Shown here: positions 6,960 to 14,675 of the stretch, piece by piece
Layout of the letters: the number at the start of each line of letters is the position of its first letter
How positions within the stretch are numbered: position 1 is the stretch's first letter
DNA from: an uncultured Lachnospiraceae bacterium
Lineage (GTDB): Bacteria > Bacillota > Clostridia > Lachnospirales > Lachnospiraceae
Direction: 5' to 3'
NCBI GenBank assembly: GCA_900554205.1
Contig: USGM01000083.1
Span: forward strand, 1-14,820
DNA: 14,820 nucleotides
Position numbers and translations under genes: made by a program
Notes under the pieces: generated by a model
The model's database searches: none
What the model was told of the DNA's origin: nothing
What the model saw: the letters and a program-made list of their open reading frames with translations, nothing else

Positions 6960-8281
6960 GGGATCGGCTTTGGGGCAGAAAGCTCCTCACACTGGCATTG
7001 ACGGCAGCGCTTGCGCTTTCAACTGCAGGCTGTGGGGAACAGGAAAATACAGAAAAGGTGGATAATTCCGCTGACGAAAGCACGTCAGTGGTATCGGAGG
7101 AGAGCAGCATTCCGGAGGAGACTCCTGCGGAGGATACCTTAAGCCTTCCAACCGCATTCCTCTCCGACACGGACATGGAGCTGGCGGACATGTGGGCGGG
7201 CTGCGATGACAGAGCGCTTGCGGCGGTCATGCGCAAGGCGGAGACGGGAGAAAAGGTGACGATTGCCTGTATCGGCGGCTCAATCACGCAGGGAACGATA
7301 GCCAGCGGGAAGCGGGATACGGAGGTCGGGGAGAGAAAGGCGTATGCCGACCGCTTCTTTGACTGGTGGGAAGAACGCTTTCCGGAGACAGAGTTCCAGT
7401 TTGTGAATGCCGGTATCGGCGGGACGGATTCCTATCTTGGCGTACACCGGCTGGAGCGGGACGTGCTGGACAGTGAACCGGATCTGGTTCTCGTAGAGTT
7501 TGCGGTGAACGATGGCAACAACAGCTTTTATAAGAAGTCTTACGATAACCTGATCTACAATCTGCTGACAGACGATGCCGCACCGGCGGTGATCTGCCTG
7601 TTCATGGCACAGACGAGCGGCATTTCCGCACAGACCAACGAAGTGCTGGTCGGCTATCACTACAGTGTGCCCATGCTGAGCTATGCGAACGTAATTTCCG
7701 ATATGATAGAGACCGGGCGTTACACGGCGAAGGAGCTCTCCGGTGACGGCGTTCATCCTTCCGCTCTGGGACATGCGGTGACGGGCGAGATTCTCTGGAA
7801 TTACCTGAACGGTGTCTATGAGGTTCGGAACACGCTTGAGGAGCCGGATGCGGATGCCGTGACTGAGCCTCTGACGAAAGCAGTGTACGGCAAGGCGGCG
7901 GTTCTGGACAGTAGCGTCATCACACCGGAGGAGTACGGAGACTTCGCGGAGGAAAAGAGCAGTCAACAGTTCCCGAACGGTTGGGGCTGTAATGGCGAGG
8001 GTGGCATTGTTTTTCGGGCTTCCTTCAGCAGACTCGGAATCCTTTACCTTGCGACTACGGACGGAAAAAGCGGGCAGTTTGAGGTACTGATCGATGGGGA
8101 ACCGGTCAGGACAATCGATGCGGATTTTACCGGCGGCTGGGGAAATGCAATCAAGGCGGATGAGGTCTATGCTTCGGATACGGTGGGCGAGCATACGGTG
8201 GAACTCAGACGGAGCGAGAATGCCACGGGAGATATCTTTCATCTCCTCGGACTTTTAACCTCAGAAAGTATTACAGATTAA
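6956..8281 (+). CDS. SGNH/GDSL esterase lipoprotein, candidate mannan O-acetyl esterase
   Basis: This 441-aa protein begins with a lipoprotein signal (STAGC, lipidated Cys26) and an acidic Ser/Glu-rich linker (about 27-65), placing it on the outer face of the membrane. The SGNH hydrolase domain (about 85-290) has every block: nucleophile Ser109 in IGGSITQG, the Gly block GIGGTDS (153-159), Asn185 in FAVNDG, and Asp264/His267 in DGVHPS. A C-terminal beta-rich domain (about 305-441, with QFEVLIDGEPVRTIDAD and GEHTVELRR) looks like a carbohydrate-binding or lid module. Characterised Roseburia intestinalis mannan esterase RiCE17 combines an SGNH domain with a C-terminal CBM35. Similarity in layout and the neighbouring GH36 and GH26 genes suggest deacetylation of acetylated mannan, which is inference. 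TAGAGG (6943-6948) is the ribosome binding site. Other acetylated glycans, such as xylan, cannot be excluded. Confidence 0.85.
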   Translation: MRDRLWGRKLLTLALTAALALSTAGCGEQENTEKVDNSADESTSVVSEESSIPEETPAEDTLSLPTAFLSDTDMELADMWAGCDDRALAAVMRKAETGEKVTIACIGGSITQGTIASGKRDTEVGERKAYADRFFDWWEERFPETEFQFVNAGIGGTDSYLGVHRLERDVLDSEPDLVLVEFAVNDGNNSFYKKSYDNLIYNLLTDDAAPAVICLFMAQTSGISAQTNEVLVGYHYSVPMLSYANVISDMIETGRYTAKELSGDGVHPSALGHAVTGEILWNYLNGVYEVRNTLEEPDADAVTEPLTKAVYGKAAVLDSSVITPEEYGDFAEEKSSQQFPNGWGCNGEGGIVFRASFSRLGILYLATTDGKSGQFEVLIDGEPVRTIDADFTGGWGNAIKADEVYASDTVGEHTVELRRSENATGDIFHLLGLLTSESITD

Positions 8282-8298
8282 TTTAACCAAAAATAAAG

Positions 8299-8341
8299 TA
8301 GGGCAGATAACGAATTTCCGTTTTTAAAGTTATCTGCCCTA
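8299..8341. repeat. Perfect 13-bp inverted repeat between esterase and GH26 genes
   Basis: TAGGGCAGATAAC (8299-8311) and GTTATCTGCCCTA (8329-8341) are exact reverse complements with a 17-base AT-rich spacer. It lies 17 bases after the esterase stop codon, where a terminator would be expected. On the + strand, however, it is followed by AAAAATATGC rather than a T run. Read on the - strand it is followed by CTTTATTTTTGG. It may end or protect the upstream transcript, act as a protein-binding site, or be one copy of a dispersed repeat. Confidence 0.75.
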
Positions 8342-8360
8342 AAAATATGCACAAAAATCA

Positions 8361-8464
8361 GAAGCTAAAATTGGTAATATGGTAAAACTGACGAAGAATT
8401 TATGAAAAAAGATTGAATAAATCGTATAAAAGATTTATAATTTAATTCATAGGAAGCTAAAATT
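8361..8464 (+). promoter_or_regulatory. GH26 operon promoter flanked by a 12-bp direct repeat
   Basis: TTGAAT (8413-8418) and a perfect TATAAT (8436-8441) are 17 bases apart, so transcription should begin near 8448. The 12-mer GAAGCTAAAATT occurs at 8361-8372 (about 80 bases upstream of the start) and again at 8453-8464 (just downstream of it), 92 bases apart. This is a classical placement for a repressor that blocks initiation or forms a loop. A related inverted TTTAGCTT lies upstream of the GH36 gene. A second pair, AAAAGATT at 8407-8414 and 8428-8435, is spaced exactly 21 bases across the core promoter. The leader ends with GAGGAG (8485-8490), 7 bases before the GH26 ATG. Confidence 0.75.
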
Positions 8465-8497
8465 ACTTAAATAATTAGCCCTGCGAGGAGTGATGCA

Positions 8498-10012
8498 ATG
8501 AAAAAAAGCAGGAAAGCAATGGTAAGTCTTATGGCATTGGCAACATTTGGAAGTGTCATGGCGGGATGCGGAAGCAGCGGTGAAGCGGATGGAACCGCAG
8601 AGCAGGAAGAGGTATTTGTACCCACCGTCATCGGCACCTATGAGGCGGAGGATGCTTCTTTCGCCGGCAATGCGAGAGCGGAGACGGGAAAGAGCGGATA
8701 CAGCGGCGAGGGCTATGCCACCGGATTTGAGGAAGACGGAGACGAATGTATCTTCCATATCAATACACCGGAAAGCGGGTTCTATGATTTACTTTTCGGG
8801 AGTTCCGCGAGCGGATATAAAGAGAATTATGTGAATGTTGACGGCGACTACTTCGGAAATCTTGTGACGGACAGCAGTGAGATCGCGGAGACAGAATTGA
8901 AAAGAGTCTATCTGGACGCGGGAGACCACGATGTGACCGTTTCCAAGTACTGGGGGTGGATCGATTTGGACTATTTAAAAGTGACGACATCAAAACCAAT
9001 ACCGGAATCTGTATATCAGGTATCGGCGGAGCTGGTGAATCCCAATGCGACGGAAAATGCCAGACGACTGATGAGCTATCTGGCGGATAATTACGGCAAG
9101 AAGATTCTCTCCGGACAGTACTGCGACACAGGAATGTATGGAAAAGAATTTCAGGTCATCAAGAAAGTGACGGATAAGACCCCGGCAGTGCTCGGACTTG
9201 ACTTTATGGAATACACTCCCTCCTTTGTGGAGAACGGAAGCAACGGACGTTCTACGGATCTGGCGCTTCAATGCTGGGAGCAGGGAGGTATCGTTACCTT
9301 CTGCTGGCACTGGAACGCACCGTCAAAATATCTGACAGGAAACTGGTACAGCGGCTTCTATGCGCAGTACACCAATATTGATCTCGCAAAGATCATGAAC
9401 GGTGAGGATCAGGAAGGCTATGATCTGCTGATGCAGGATATAGATGCCATTGCAGCGCAGCTGAAGATCTTACAGGATGCAGGAGTACCGATTCTTTGGA
9501 GACCCTTACATGAGGCGAGCGGCGGCTGGTTCTGGTGGGGCGCAAGCGGCGCGGATGCATACATACAGCTGTACAGGCTGCTTTATGACAGGCTTACAAA
9601 TGAATATGGATTAAACAATCTGATCTGGGTGTGGAACGGACAGAACAAGGACTGGTATCCGGGTGATGAGTATGTAGACATTATCGGGGAAGACATTTAT
9701 CCCGGCGAACGCGTTTACACCTCGCAGGTCAATAAATATCTGGAGGCAGTCGAATACACAACACCGGCAAAGATGGTTGTCCTCTCGGAGAACGGCTGTG
9801 TCTTTGATCCGGATCTTGCAATCCGCGACGGAGCGATGTGGGGCTTCTGGTGTACATGGAACGGCGAGTTCGTAGCCAAGTCCACAGCAATCTACTCCTA
9901 CAGTGAACAGTACACTGAGGCGGAGGCACTGAAAAAGTTTTACAGCAACGATGCGGTGATCACCATGGATGAGCTTCCTGATCTCAAGGAATATCCGATC
10001 AGGGAAAAGTAA
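8498..10012 (+). CDS. GH26 endo-beta-mannanase-like lipoprotein with CBM35-like module
   Basis: This 504-aa protein starts with a lipoprotein signal (VMAGC, lipidated Cys24) and a short acidic linker, so it should be anchored on the cell surface. Residues about 45-163 form a CBM35-like module (TYEAEDASFAG, SGEGYATGF, a FYDLLF core strand, and WIDLDYLKV at the end). The GH26 (beta/alpha)8 domain spans about 172-495. Acid/base Glu339 lies in WRPLHEASGGWFWWG and nucleophile Glu431 in VVLSENG. FCWHWNAP, LIWVWNGQN and IIGEDIYPG are further typical blocks. GH26 enzymes mainly cut beta-1,4-mannan, and mannanase activity is the best prediction given the GH36 and esterase neighbours. Exo-acting mannobiohydrolases or rarer xylanases cannot be excluded. 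It is the first gene of the transporter operon, with GAGGAG 7 bases before ATG 8498. Confidence 0.92.
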   Translation: MKKSRKAMVSLMALATFGSVMAGCGSSGEADGTAEQEEVFVPTVIGTYEAEDASFAGNARAETGKSGYSGEGYATGFEEDGDECIFHINTPESGFYDLLFGSSASGYKENYVNVDGDYFGNLVTDSSEIAETELKRVYLDAGDHDVTVSKYWGWIDLDYLKVTTSKPIPESVYQVSAELVNPNATENARRLMSYLADNYGKKILSGQYCDTGMYGKEFQVIKKVTDKTPAVLGLDFMEYTPSFVENGSNGRSTDLALQCWEQGGIVTFCWHWNAPSKYLTGNWYSGFYAQYTNIDLAKIMNGEDQEGYDLLMQDIDAIAAQLKILQDAGVPILWRPLHEASGGWFWWGASGADAYIQLYRLLYDRLTNEYGLNNLIWVWNGQNKDWYPGDEYVDIIGEDIYPGERVYTSQVNKYLEAVEYTTPAKMVVLSENGCVFDPDLAIRDGAMWGFWCTWNGEFVAKSTAIYSYSEQYTEAEALKKFYSNDAVITMDELPDLKEYPIREK

Positions 10013-10028
10013 AGGGGAGAGAAAAGCT

Positions 10029-10682
10029 TTGAAGAAACAAAAGGGTGCAGGGCTTTTATCTTATGACGGAAAGCTGATCGGCTTCCTGAATAAAATGGGA
10101 GAGATCATTCTTCTGGACATGGTGTTCCTCGTATGCTGTCTGCCGGTCGTCACGATCGGACCGGCACTGACTTCTCTCTATTATGCGACGATGAAGAGCA
10201 TCAGGAGAGAACGCGGATATCCACTCAGGGAATTTTTCAGTTCGATGAAGAGGACACTCGCAAGAGGAGTGCTTCTGACGGTTGTGTGTCTGCTCTGGCT
10301 GCTGGCGCTGTTCTTTGGGAGAGATTACTTTCTGGCGGCGGATGGACAGCAGACGGCAATGTCGGTATTATACAGCTTTCTGATCTTTGTCAGCACATGC
10401 ATTATCTTATATCTGTTTCCGGTGTTTTCGAGATTCGATATGAAACTGACACAGATTTTGAAGCTATCATTTGTTATGAGTATCAGGTTCCTGCCGCTGA
10501 CGATCCTTGATCTGGCGGGAACGGCGCTGATCGGATGGGTATTGATTTACTTCCTGCCGATCCCCTGCTTTTTCTTTGTGCCGGGACTGTGGTGTCTCGC
10601 ACTGACCTTCCCGATGGAAAAAGCGATGCGCGCTTATATGCCGAAGGCAGATGCAGGGGAGGAACAATGGTATGACAAATAG
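10029..10682 (+). CDS. DUF624 (YesL-like) membrane protein
   Basis: This 217-aa integral membrane protein has about five hydrophobic segments (near residues 25-50, 76-95, 110-130, 150-170 and 172-192). The N-terminal pattern (LNKMGEIILLDMVFLVCCLPVVTIGPALTSLYYATMKSIRRERG) is diagnostic of PF04854, whose best-known member is B. subtilis YesL. The function is unknown. Members occur beside sugar ABC transporters of this class, which suggests an accessory role in uptake or its regulation. Start: TTG 10029 lies 9 bases after GGGGAG (10014-10019). The upstream in-frame ATG (9969) is inside the GH26 gene with no site, and the first in-frame ATG after the TTG would delete conserved sequence. It begins 16 bases after the GH26 stop codon, so it is in the same operon. 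Confidence 0.87.
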   Translation: MKKQKGAGLLSYDGKLIGFLNKMGEIILLDMVFLVCCLPVVTIGPALTSLYYATMKSIRRERGYPLREFFSSMKRTLARGVLLTVVCLLWLLALFFGRDYFLAADGQQTAMSVLYSFLIFVSTCIILYLFPVFSRFDMKLTQILKLSFVMSIRFLPLTILDLAGTALIGWVLIYFLPIPCFFFVPGLWCLALTFPMEKAMRAYMPKADAGEEQWYDK

Positions 10683-10719
10683 TTTTAAGCGCATGGCGCG
10701 GAAACGGGGAAAACGATGA
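10672..10719 (+). CDS. Candidate 15-aa coupling/leader peptide
   Basis: A tiny frame encodes MTNSFKRMARKRGKR, rich in Arg and Lys. Its ATG (10672) is preceded by GGGGAGG (10656-10662) 9 bases upstream, a stronger site than the one before the large gene that follows. It overlaps the end of the DUF624 gene, and its TGA (10717-10719) overlaps the ATG (10716) of the 998-aa protein as ATGA. Ribosomes finishing here would be placed to restart on the next gene. No peptide function is claimed. The alternative is that GGGGAGG is simply coding sequence of DUF624 (GEEQW) and the ORF is a coincidence. Confidence 0.4.
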   Translation: MTNSFKRMARKRGKR

Positions 10720-13712
10720 AGCGAGCGAAATGGTTAAAAAAATCGATAGCATCAGTCCTTCTTGCGACAATGGCATTTACCATCCTGCCGTTTACGGGTA
10801 TGGACAGCTTTGCGAGAACCGACTACTCCATGGACGACTATGATGAGATTGTCAGTACATATTCCATTGACAAATCAATTGTCGGCTATACGACCTATGT
10901 GAGTCAGTTCGAGCAGTCTTATCCCGAGGACACACTGACAGTCAGAGCGGAAGCGGTAGTCCGTTATGACGAGGGCGACAAGGCAGCTGACCCGGTGATT
11001 TATACCGACTACGAGGGAATGCAGGGCGACAGCGTCTACACGAGTGAAAATTCACTGGTGGAGTTCGAGGTAGAGGTTCAGCAGGAAGGCTTTTACAACC
11101 TGTCACTGGTCTATTACCCGATTGCCGGTAAGAACTCAGATATAGAGAGAAGCATTTTCATTGACGGAGAGCTTCCTTATAAAGAGATGGCGTCCATTGA
11201 CTTTTACAGAATATGGCGCTTTGATCTCGAGGAGGATAACCTCAACGCAAACGGATCGGCGACCTATCACTGGGAAAAGGATAATCAGGGCAACGACAAC
11301 CGCCCGAGCATGATTGAGGCGCCGGAATGGATTACAAGCTATGTGTACGACAGTGAGGGCTATGTGACATCCCCGCTGGCTGTGTATCTGACAAAGGGTA
11401 CACATACAATAACGATGCTTTCCCTGCGTGAGCCGATGCTCATCAACAAGATTGTACTGAGCAACGCGAGCAGCGCAAAGAGCTATGCTGATACAAAGGC
11501 AGAGCAGGATGCAAAAGGAGCAACGGTAACCTCAGGACATAAGATTACGATCGAAGGGGAAAACGCGACAAGAACTTCTTCCCAGATGCTTTATCCCACA
11601 CAGGATCAGTCATCACCCTCCGTTTCACCCTCCAGTGCGAAGGAGCTGCTTAACAACACGATCGGCGGAAATTCATGGAGACTGGTAGGACAGTGGATCG
11701 AATGGGATTTCGATATACCGCAGAGCGGCTATTACAATATTTCCCTCTATGACTGCCAGAACTTCGTGAGAGGCATTTATGTTTCCAGACGAATCACCAT
11801 CGACGGTGAGGTTCCGTTCAAGGAGATGGAGGATTATGGCTTCTCCTACGGACAGAGCTGGAGAGAGGATGTGCTTTCCGATGAGAACGGCGAAGCATAT
11901 CAGTTCTATCTGGAGGAAGGTCACCACACGCTGCGCATGCAGGCAGTGCTCGGAGACTTCTCCAACATCATCAGCGAGGTACAGAGCTGCGTACAGCAGT
12001 TGAACAGCATTTACCGTGAGGTCATCAAGATCACCGGCGTTTCCCCTGATACCTACAGAGACTATCAGCTGGAGGCATCCCTGCCGGAGCTGCACAATGA
12101 GCTTGTGGCAGTAAGGGAACAGCTTGCCGGTGCAATCGATCAGATGCAGGCACTGACCGGAAAAAATTCCGACAGACTGACCGTGCTCCTGACGATGCGG
12201 GATCAGCTGGATGATCTGATCGACGATGCAGAATATTTTGTCCGTGTCATCGGCTCTTACAAGATCAACGTCAGAGCCTGCGGTAACTGGGTCACACAGG
12301 TGACGGAGCAGCCGTTGGCAATCGACCGCATCAATATCACCTCACCCGACACGAAGGTGGAGTATAAGAATACTTCCTTCTTCAGCAAACTCGGATATGA
12401 GTGCAGACGACTTTATTATTCCTTTGTAATTGATTATAACCAGATCGGTAATGTCATCGAGGACGACAAGGCGGATGACACGACGATCACACTGTGGATC
12501 GGCTCCGGCCGTGACCAGGCGAACATCATCAAGAAGATGATCGATGAAGGCTTCACCAATTCCTTCGGTGTCAACGTCAACGTACAGCTGGTTGATATGA
12601 ATACACTGCTGAGAGCAGAGCTTGCCGGCGAGGGACCGGATGTGGCAATTCAGGTTGCAAACACAAACGGTATCGCCGGTGCAGTCCTGAATACGGGTAA
12701 TGATACTCCCGTCAACTACGGTATCCGAAATGCCGTTCTTGATCTGAGCCAGTTTGATGATCTGGACGAGGTCAGAACAAGATTTGCGGAGGCGGCAATG
12801 GTTCCGTTTGAGTTTGACGGTGCGACCTACGGGTTGCCGGAGACAACGACCTTCCCGGTAATGTTCTACAGAAAAGACATTCTTGCCGAGCTGGGCATGG
12901 AAGTGCCCCAGACATGGGATGAGGTAAAGGTTGCGATGGCAGTGCTGGCAAAGAACCAGATGGAATTCGGTATGCTGCCCAGCGAGCAGATCTTCGCAAT
13001 GCTGCTTTACCAGAACGGCGGAAGCTATTATACCGAAGACGGAGCGCGCTCCGTACTGGATTCAGACGTGGCGGTAAACACCTTCAAGGATTACTGTGAA
13101 TTCTACACAGATTACAAGCTTGACAAGGAGACCAGCGTGGAGGAGCGTTTCCGAACCGGTGAGTGCCCGATCGTGATCGCAGACTACACGACCTATAACA
13201 ATCTGGTCGTTTCCGCACCGGATATTGCGGGATTGTGGGATTTCGCTCCGGTTCCCGGAACAGTGAGAGAGGACGGAACGGTGGATCACAGCACAGGCTG
13301 CACCGGACTGGCAAGCATCATCATGGCGGATACGGATTATCCCGAGGAGTGCTGGGAGTTCCTGAAATGGTGGACATCAGCTGACGTACAGACGCAGTAC
13401 GGACGCGAGATGGAGAGCCTGATGGGCTCAGCGGCAAGAGTACCGACCGCGAACTTAGAGGCGTTTGCAAACATGCCTTGGCCGGTAGATGACTACGAGG
13501 CACTGGAGGAAGCCTTCCAGTGGGTAAAGGGAATCCCTCAGGTACCGGGCGGCTATTACTCCTGGCGAAACGTAAATAATGCATTCTATACCGTAACGAC
13601 CGAGACGGATACCGCATCGCCGAGAGAAGAGCTGATGGATAAGGTAATTTACATTAATGCAGAGATCGATTACAAGCGGCAGGAGCTTGGACTGCCGGTG
13701 GCAGAAGACTAA
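10716..13712 (+). CDS. Modular extracellular solute-binding protein (998 aa) of the sugar ABC importer
   Basis: This protein is about twice the usual size of a sugar-binding protein. After a signal-like N-terminus (basic MKRAKWLKK, hydrophobic 11-28, possible signal peptidase I site after SFA at 31-33) come two related beta-rich modules. They lie at about 75-250 and 275-415, and share SIFIDGELPYKEM (146-158) and RITIDGEVPFKEM (359-371). Each has a FYNLSL/YYNISL strand and a KGTHTITML/EGHHTLRMQ strand, as in CBM-like folds. A helical segment (about 415-510, several amphipathic helices) follows, then a short beta stretch. The C-terminal part (about 588-998) is a family 1 solute-binding domain (ITLWIGSGRDQANIIKKMIDEG, GEGPDVAIQVANTNG, YGLPETTTFPVMFYRKDIL). 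No lipobox Cys is present. It should capture oligosaccharides and pass them to the two permeases encoded next. CGGGGA (10705-10710) lies 5 bases before the ATG, and the start overlaps a 15-codon ORF. Confidence 0.88.
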   Translation: MKRAKWLKKSIASVLLATMAFTILPFTGMDSFARTDYSMDDYDEIVSTYSIDKSIVGYTTYVSQFEQSYPEDTLTVRAEAVVRYDEGDKAADPVIYTDYEGMQGDSVYTSENSLVEFEVEVQQEGFYNLSLVYYPIAGKNSDIERSIFIDGELPYKEMASIDFYRIWRFDLEEDNLNANGSATYHWEKDNQGNDNRPSMIEAPEWITSYVYDSEGYVTSPLAVYLTKGTHTITMLSLREPMLINKIVLSNASSAKSYADTKAEQDAKGATVTSGHKITIEGENATRTSSQMLYPTQDQSSPSVSPSSAKELLNNTIGGNSWRLVGQWIEWDFDIPQSGYYNISLYDCQNFVRGIYVSRRITIDGEVPFKEMEDYGFSYGQSWREDVLSDENGEAYQFYLEEGHHTLRMQAVLGDFSNIISEVQSCVQQLNSIYREVIKITGVSPDTYRDYQLEASLPELHNELVAVREQLAGAIDQMQALTGKNSDRLTVLLTMRDQLDDLIDDAEYFVRVIGSYKINVRACGNWVTQVTEQPLAIDRINITSPDTKVEYKNTSFFSKLGYECRRLYYSFVIDYNQIGNVIEDDKADDTTITLWIGSGRDQANIIKKMIDEGFTNSFGVNVNVQLVDMNTLLRAELAGEGPDVAIQVANTNGIAGAVLNTGNDTPVNYGIRNAVLDLSQFDDLDEVRTRFAEAAMVPFEFDGATYGLPETTTFPVMFYRKDILAELGMEVPQTWDEVKVAMAVLAKNQMEFGMLPSEQIFAMLLYQNGGSYYTEDGARSVLDSDVAVNTFKDYCEFYTDYKLDKETSVEERFRTGECPIVIADYTTYNNLVVSAPDIAGLWDFAPVPGTVREDGTVDHSTGCTGLASIIMADTDYPEECWEFLKWWTSADVQTQYGREMESLMGSAARVPTANLEAFANMPWPVDDYEALEEAFQWVKGIPQVPGGYYSWRNVNNAFYTVTTETDTASPREELMDKVIYINAEIDYKRQELGLPVAED

Positions 13713-13730
13713 GAGAGGAGGAGATTGATA

Positions 13731-14675
13731 ATGGCTGAACAGAGTACTGTTTCACAGGAAGCACTGGACATCGCTGCAAAGCAGAAAAAATTAGGCTATC
13801 GCATCAAGAGAAGCCGTGTTTCCTATATGATGCTGGCACCGTATTTCATCTTATTTTTCCTCTTTACGGTTTTGCCGGTAGTGATCTCCATTGTTCTGAG
13901 CTTTACTTACTTTAATATGTTGGAAATGCCTACCTTTGTAGGCTGGAAGAATTACGTCAAGTTGTTTCTGGAGGATGATGTCTTCCTGATCGCCTTGAAG
14001 AACACCCTGATCTTCGCGGTGGTGACCGGACCGGTCAGCTACATCCTGTGTCTGTTGTTCGCGTGGATCATCAACGAGTTCTCCGGTAAATTCCGGTCGT
14101 TCCTGACGCTGATTTTCTACGCACCGAGTATCTGCGGTAACGCATACATGGTCTGGAACCTGATCCTGACCGGTGACCGTTATGGTTACTTAAACGGTAT
14201 CCTGATCAAGCTCGGCATTCTGGATGAAGCGATCCTCTGGATGAAGACAGAGAAATATGTCCTTCCCGTGCTGATCGTTGTACAGCTGTGGCTGTCACTT
14301 GGTACCGGCTTCCTTTCCTTCATCGCAGGTCTCCAGACGGTAGACAAGAGCCTGTACGAGGCGGCTGCACTGGACGGTGTCAAGAACCGCTGGCAGGAGC
14401 TCTGGTATGTGACACTTCCTTCCATGAAGCCTCAGCTGATGTTCGGTGCTGTTATGCAGATCACGCAGTCCTTCGCCGTGGCAGACATCTCGATACAGCT
14501 GGCAGGAAACCCTTCCGTGAACTACGCCGGAGCAACGGTGGTAACGCACCTTCTGGACTACGGTTCAACGAGATTTGAAATGGGTTATGCATCGGCGATT
14601 GCAACGGTTCTGTTCCTGCTGATGGTAGGAACAAACAAGCTGGTACAGAAACTGTTAAGGAGGGTTGGCGAATAA
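13731..14675 (+). CDS. Carbohydrate ABC transporter permease, MalF/UgpA/LplB-like (CUT1)
   Basis: This 314-aa membrane protein has a cytoplasmic N-terminus of about 30 residues and six predicted transmembrane segments (near 34-60, 90-115, 124-146, 176-198, 236-250 and 285-305). The EAA loop that docks the ATPase is clear: YEAAALDG (209-216) followed by LPSMKPQ (229-235). NTLIFAVVTGPVSYILCLLFAW and IFYAPSICGNAYMVWNL are typical of the first permease of CUT1 importers. ATG 13731 is chosen because AGGAGG (13716-13721) is 9 bases upstream; TTG 13725 would be only 3 bases away. It follows the binding protein by 18 bases and shares one base with the next permease gene. The two permeases should form a heterodimer driven by an ATPase encoded elsewhere (MsmK/UgpC type), as is common in Firmicutes. 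Confidence 0.93.
   Translation: MAEQSTVSQEALDIAAKQKKLGYRIKRSRVSYMMLAPYFILFFLFTVLPVVISIVLSFTYFNMLEMPTFVGWKNYVKLFLEDDVFLIALKNTLIFAVVTGPVSYILCLLFAWIINEFSGKFRSFLTLIFYAPSICGNAYMVWNLILTGDRYGYLNGILIKLGILDEAILWMKTEKYVLPVLIVVQLWLSLGTGFLSFIAGLQTVDKSLYEAAALDGVKNRWQELWYVTLPSMKPQLMFGAVMQITQSFAVADISIQLAGNPSVNYAGATVVTHLLDYGSTRFEMGYASAIATVLFLLMVGTNKLVQKLLRRVGE

Noticed and set aside
7280..8242. Long - strand open frame (320 codons) opposite the esterase gene
   Set aside because: The + strand frame has an intact signal peptide and all SGNH motifs, while the - strand product has no recognisable motif and no ribosome binding site was evident.
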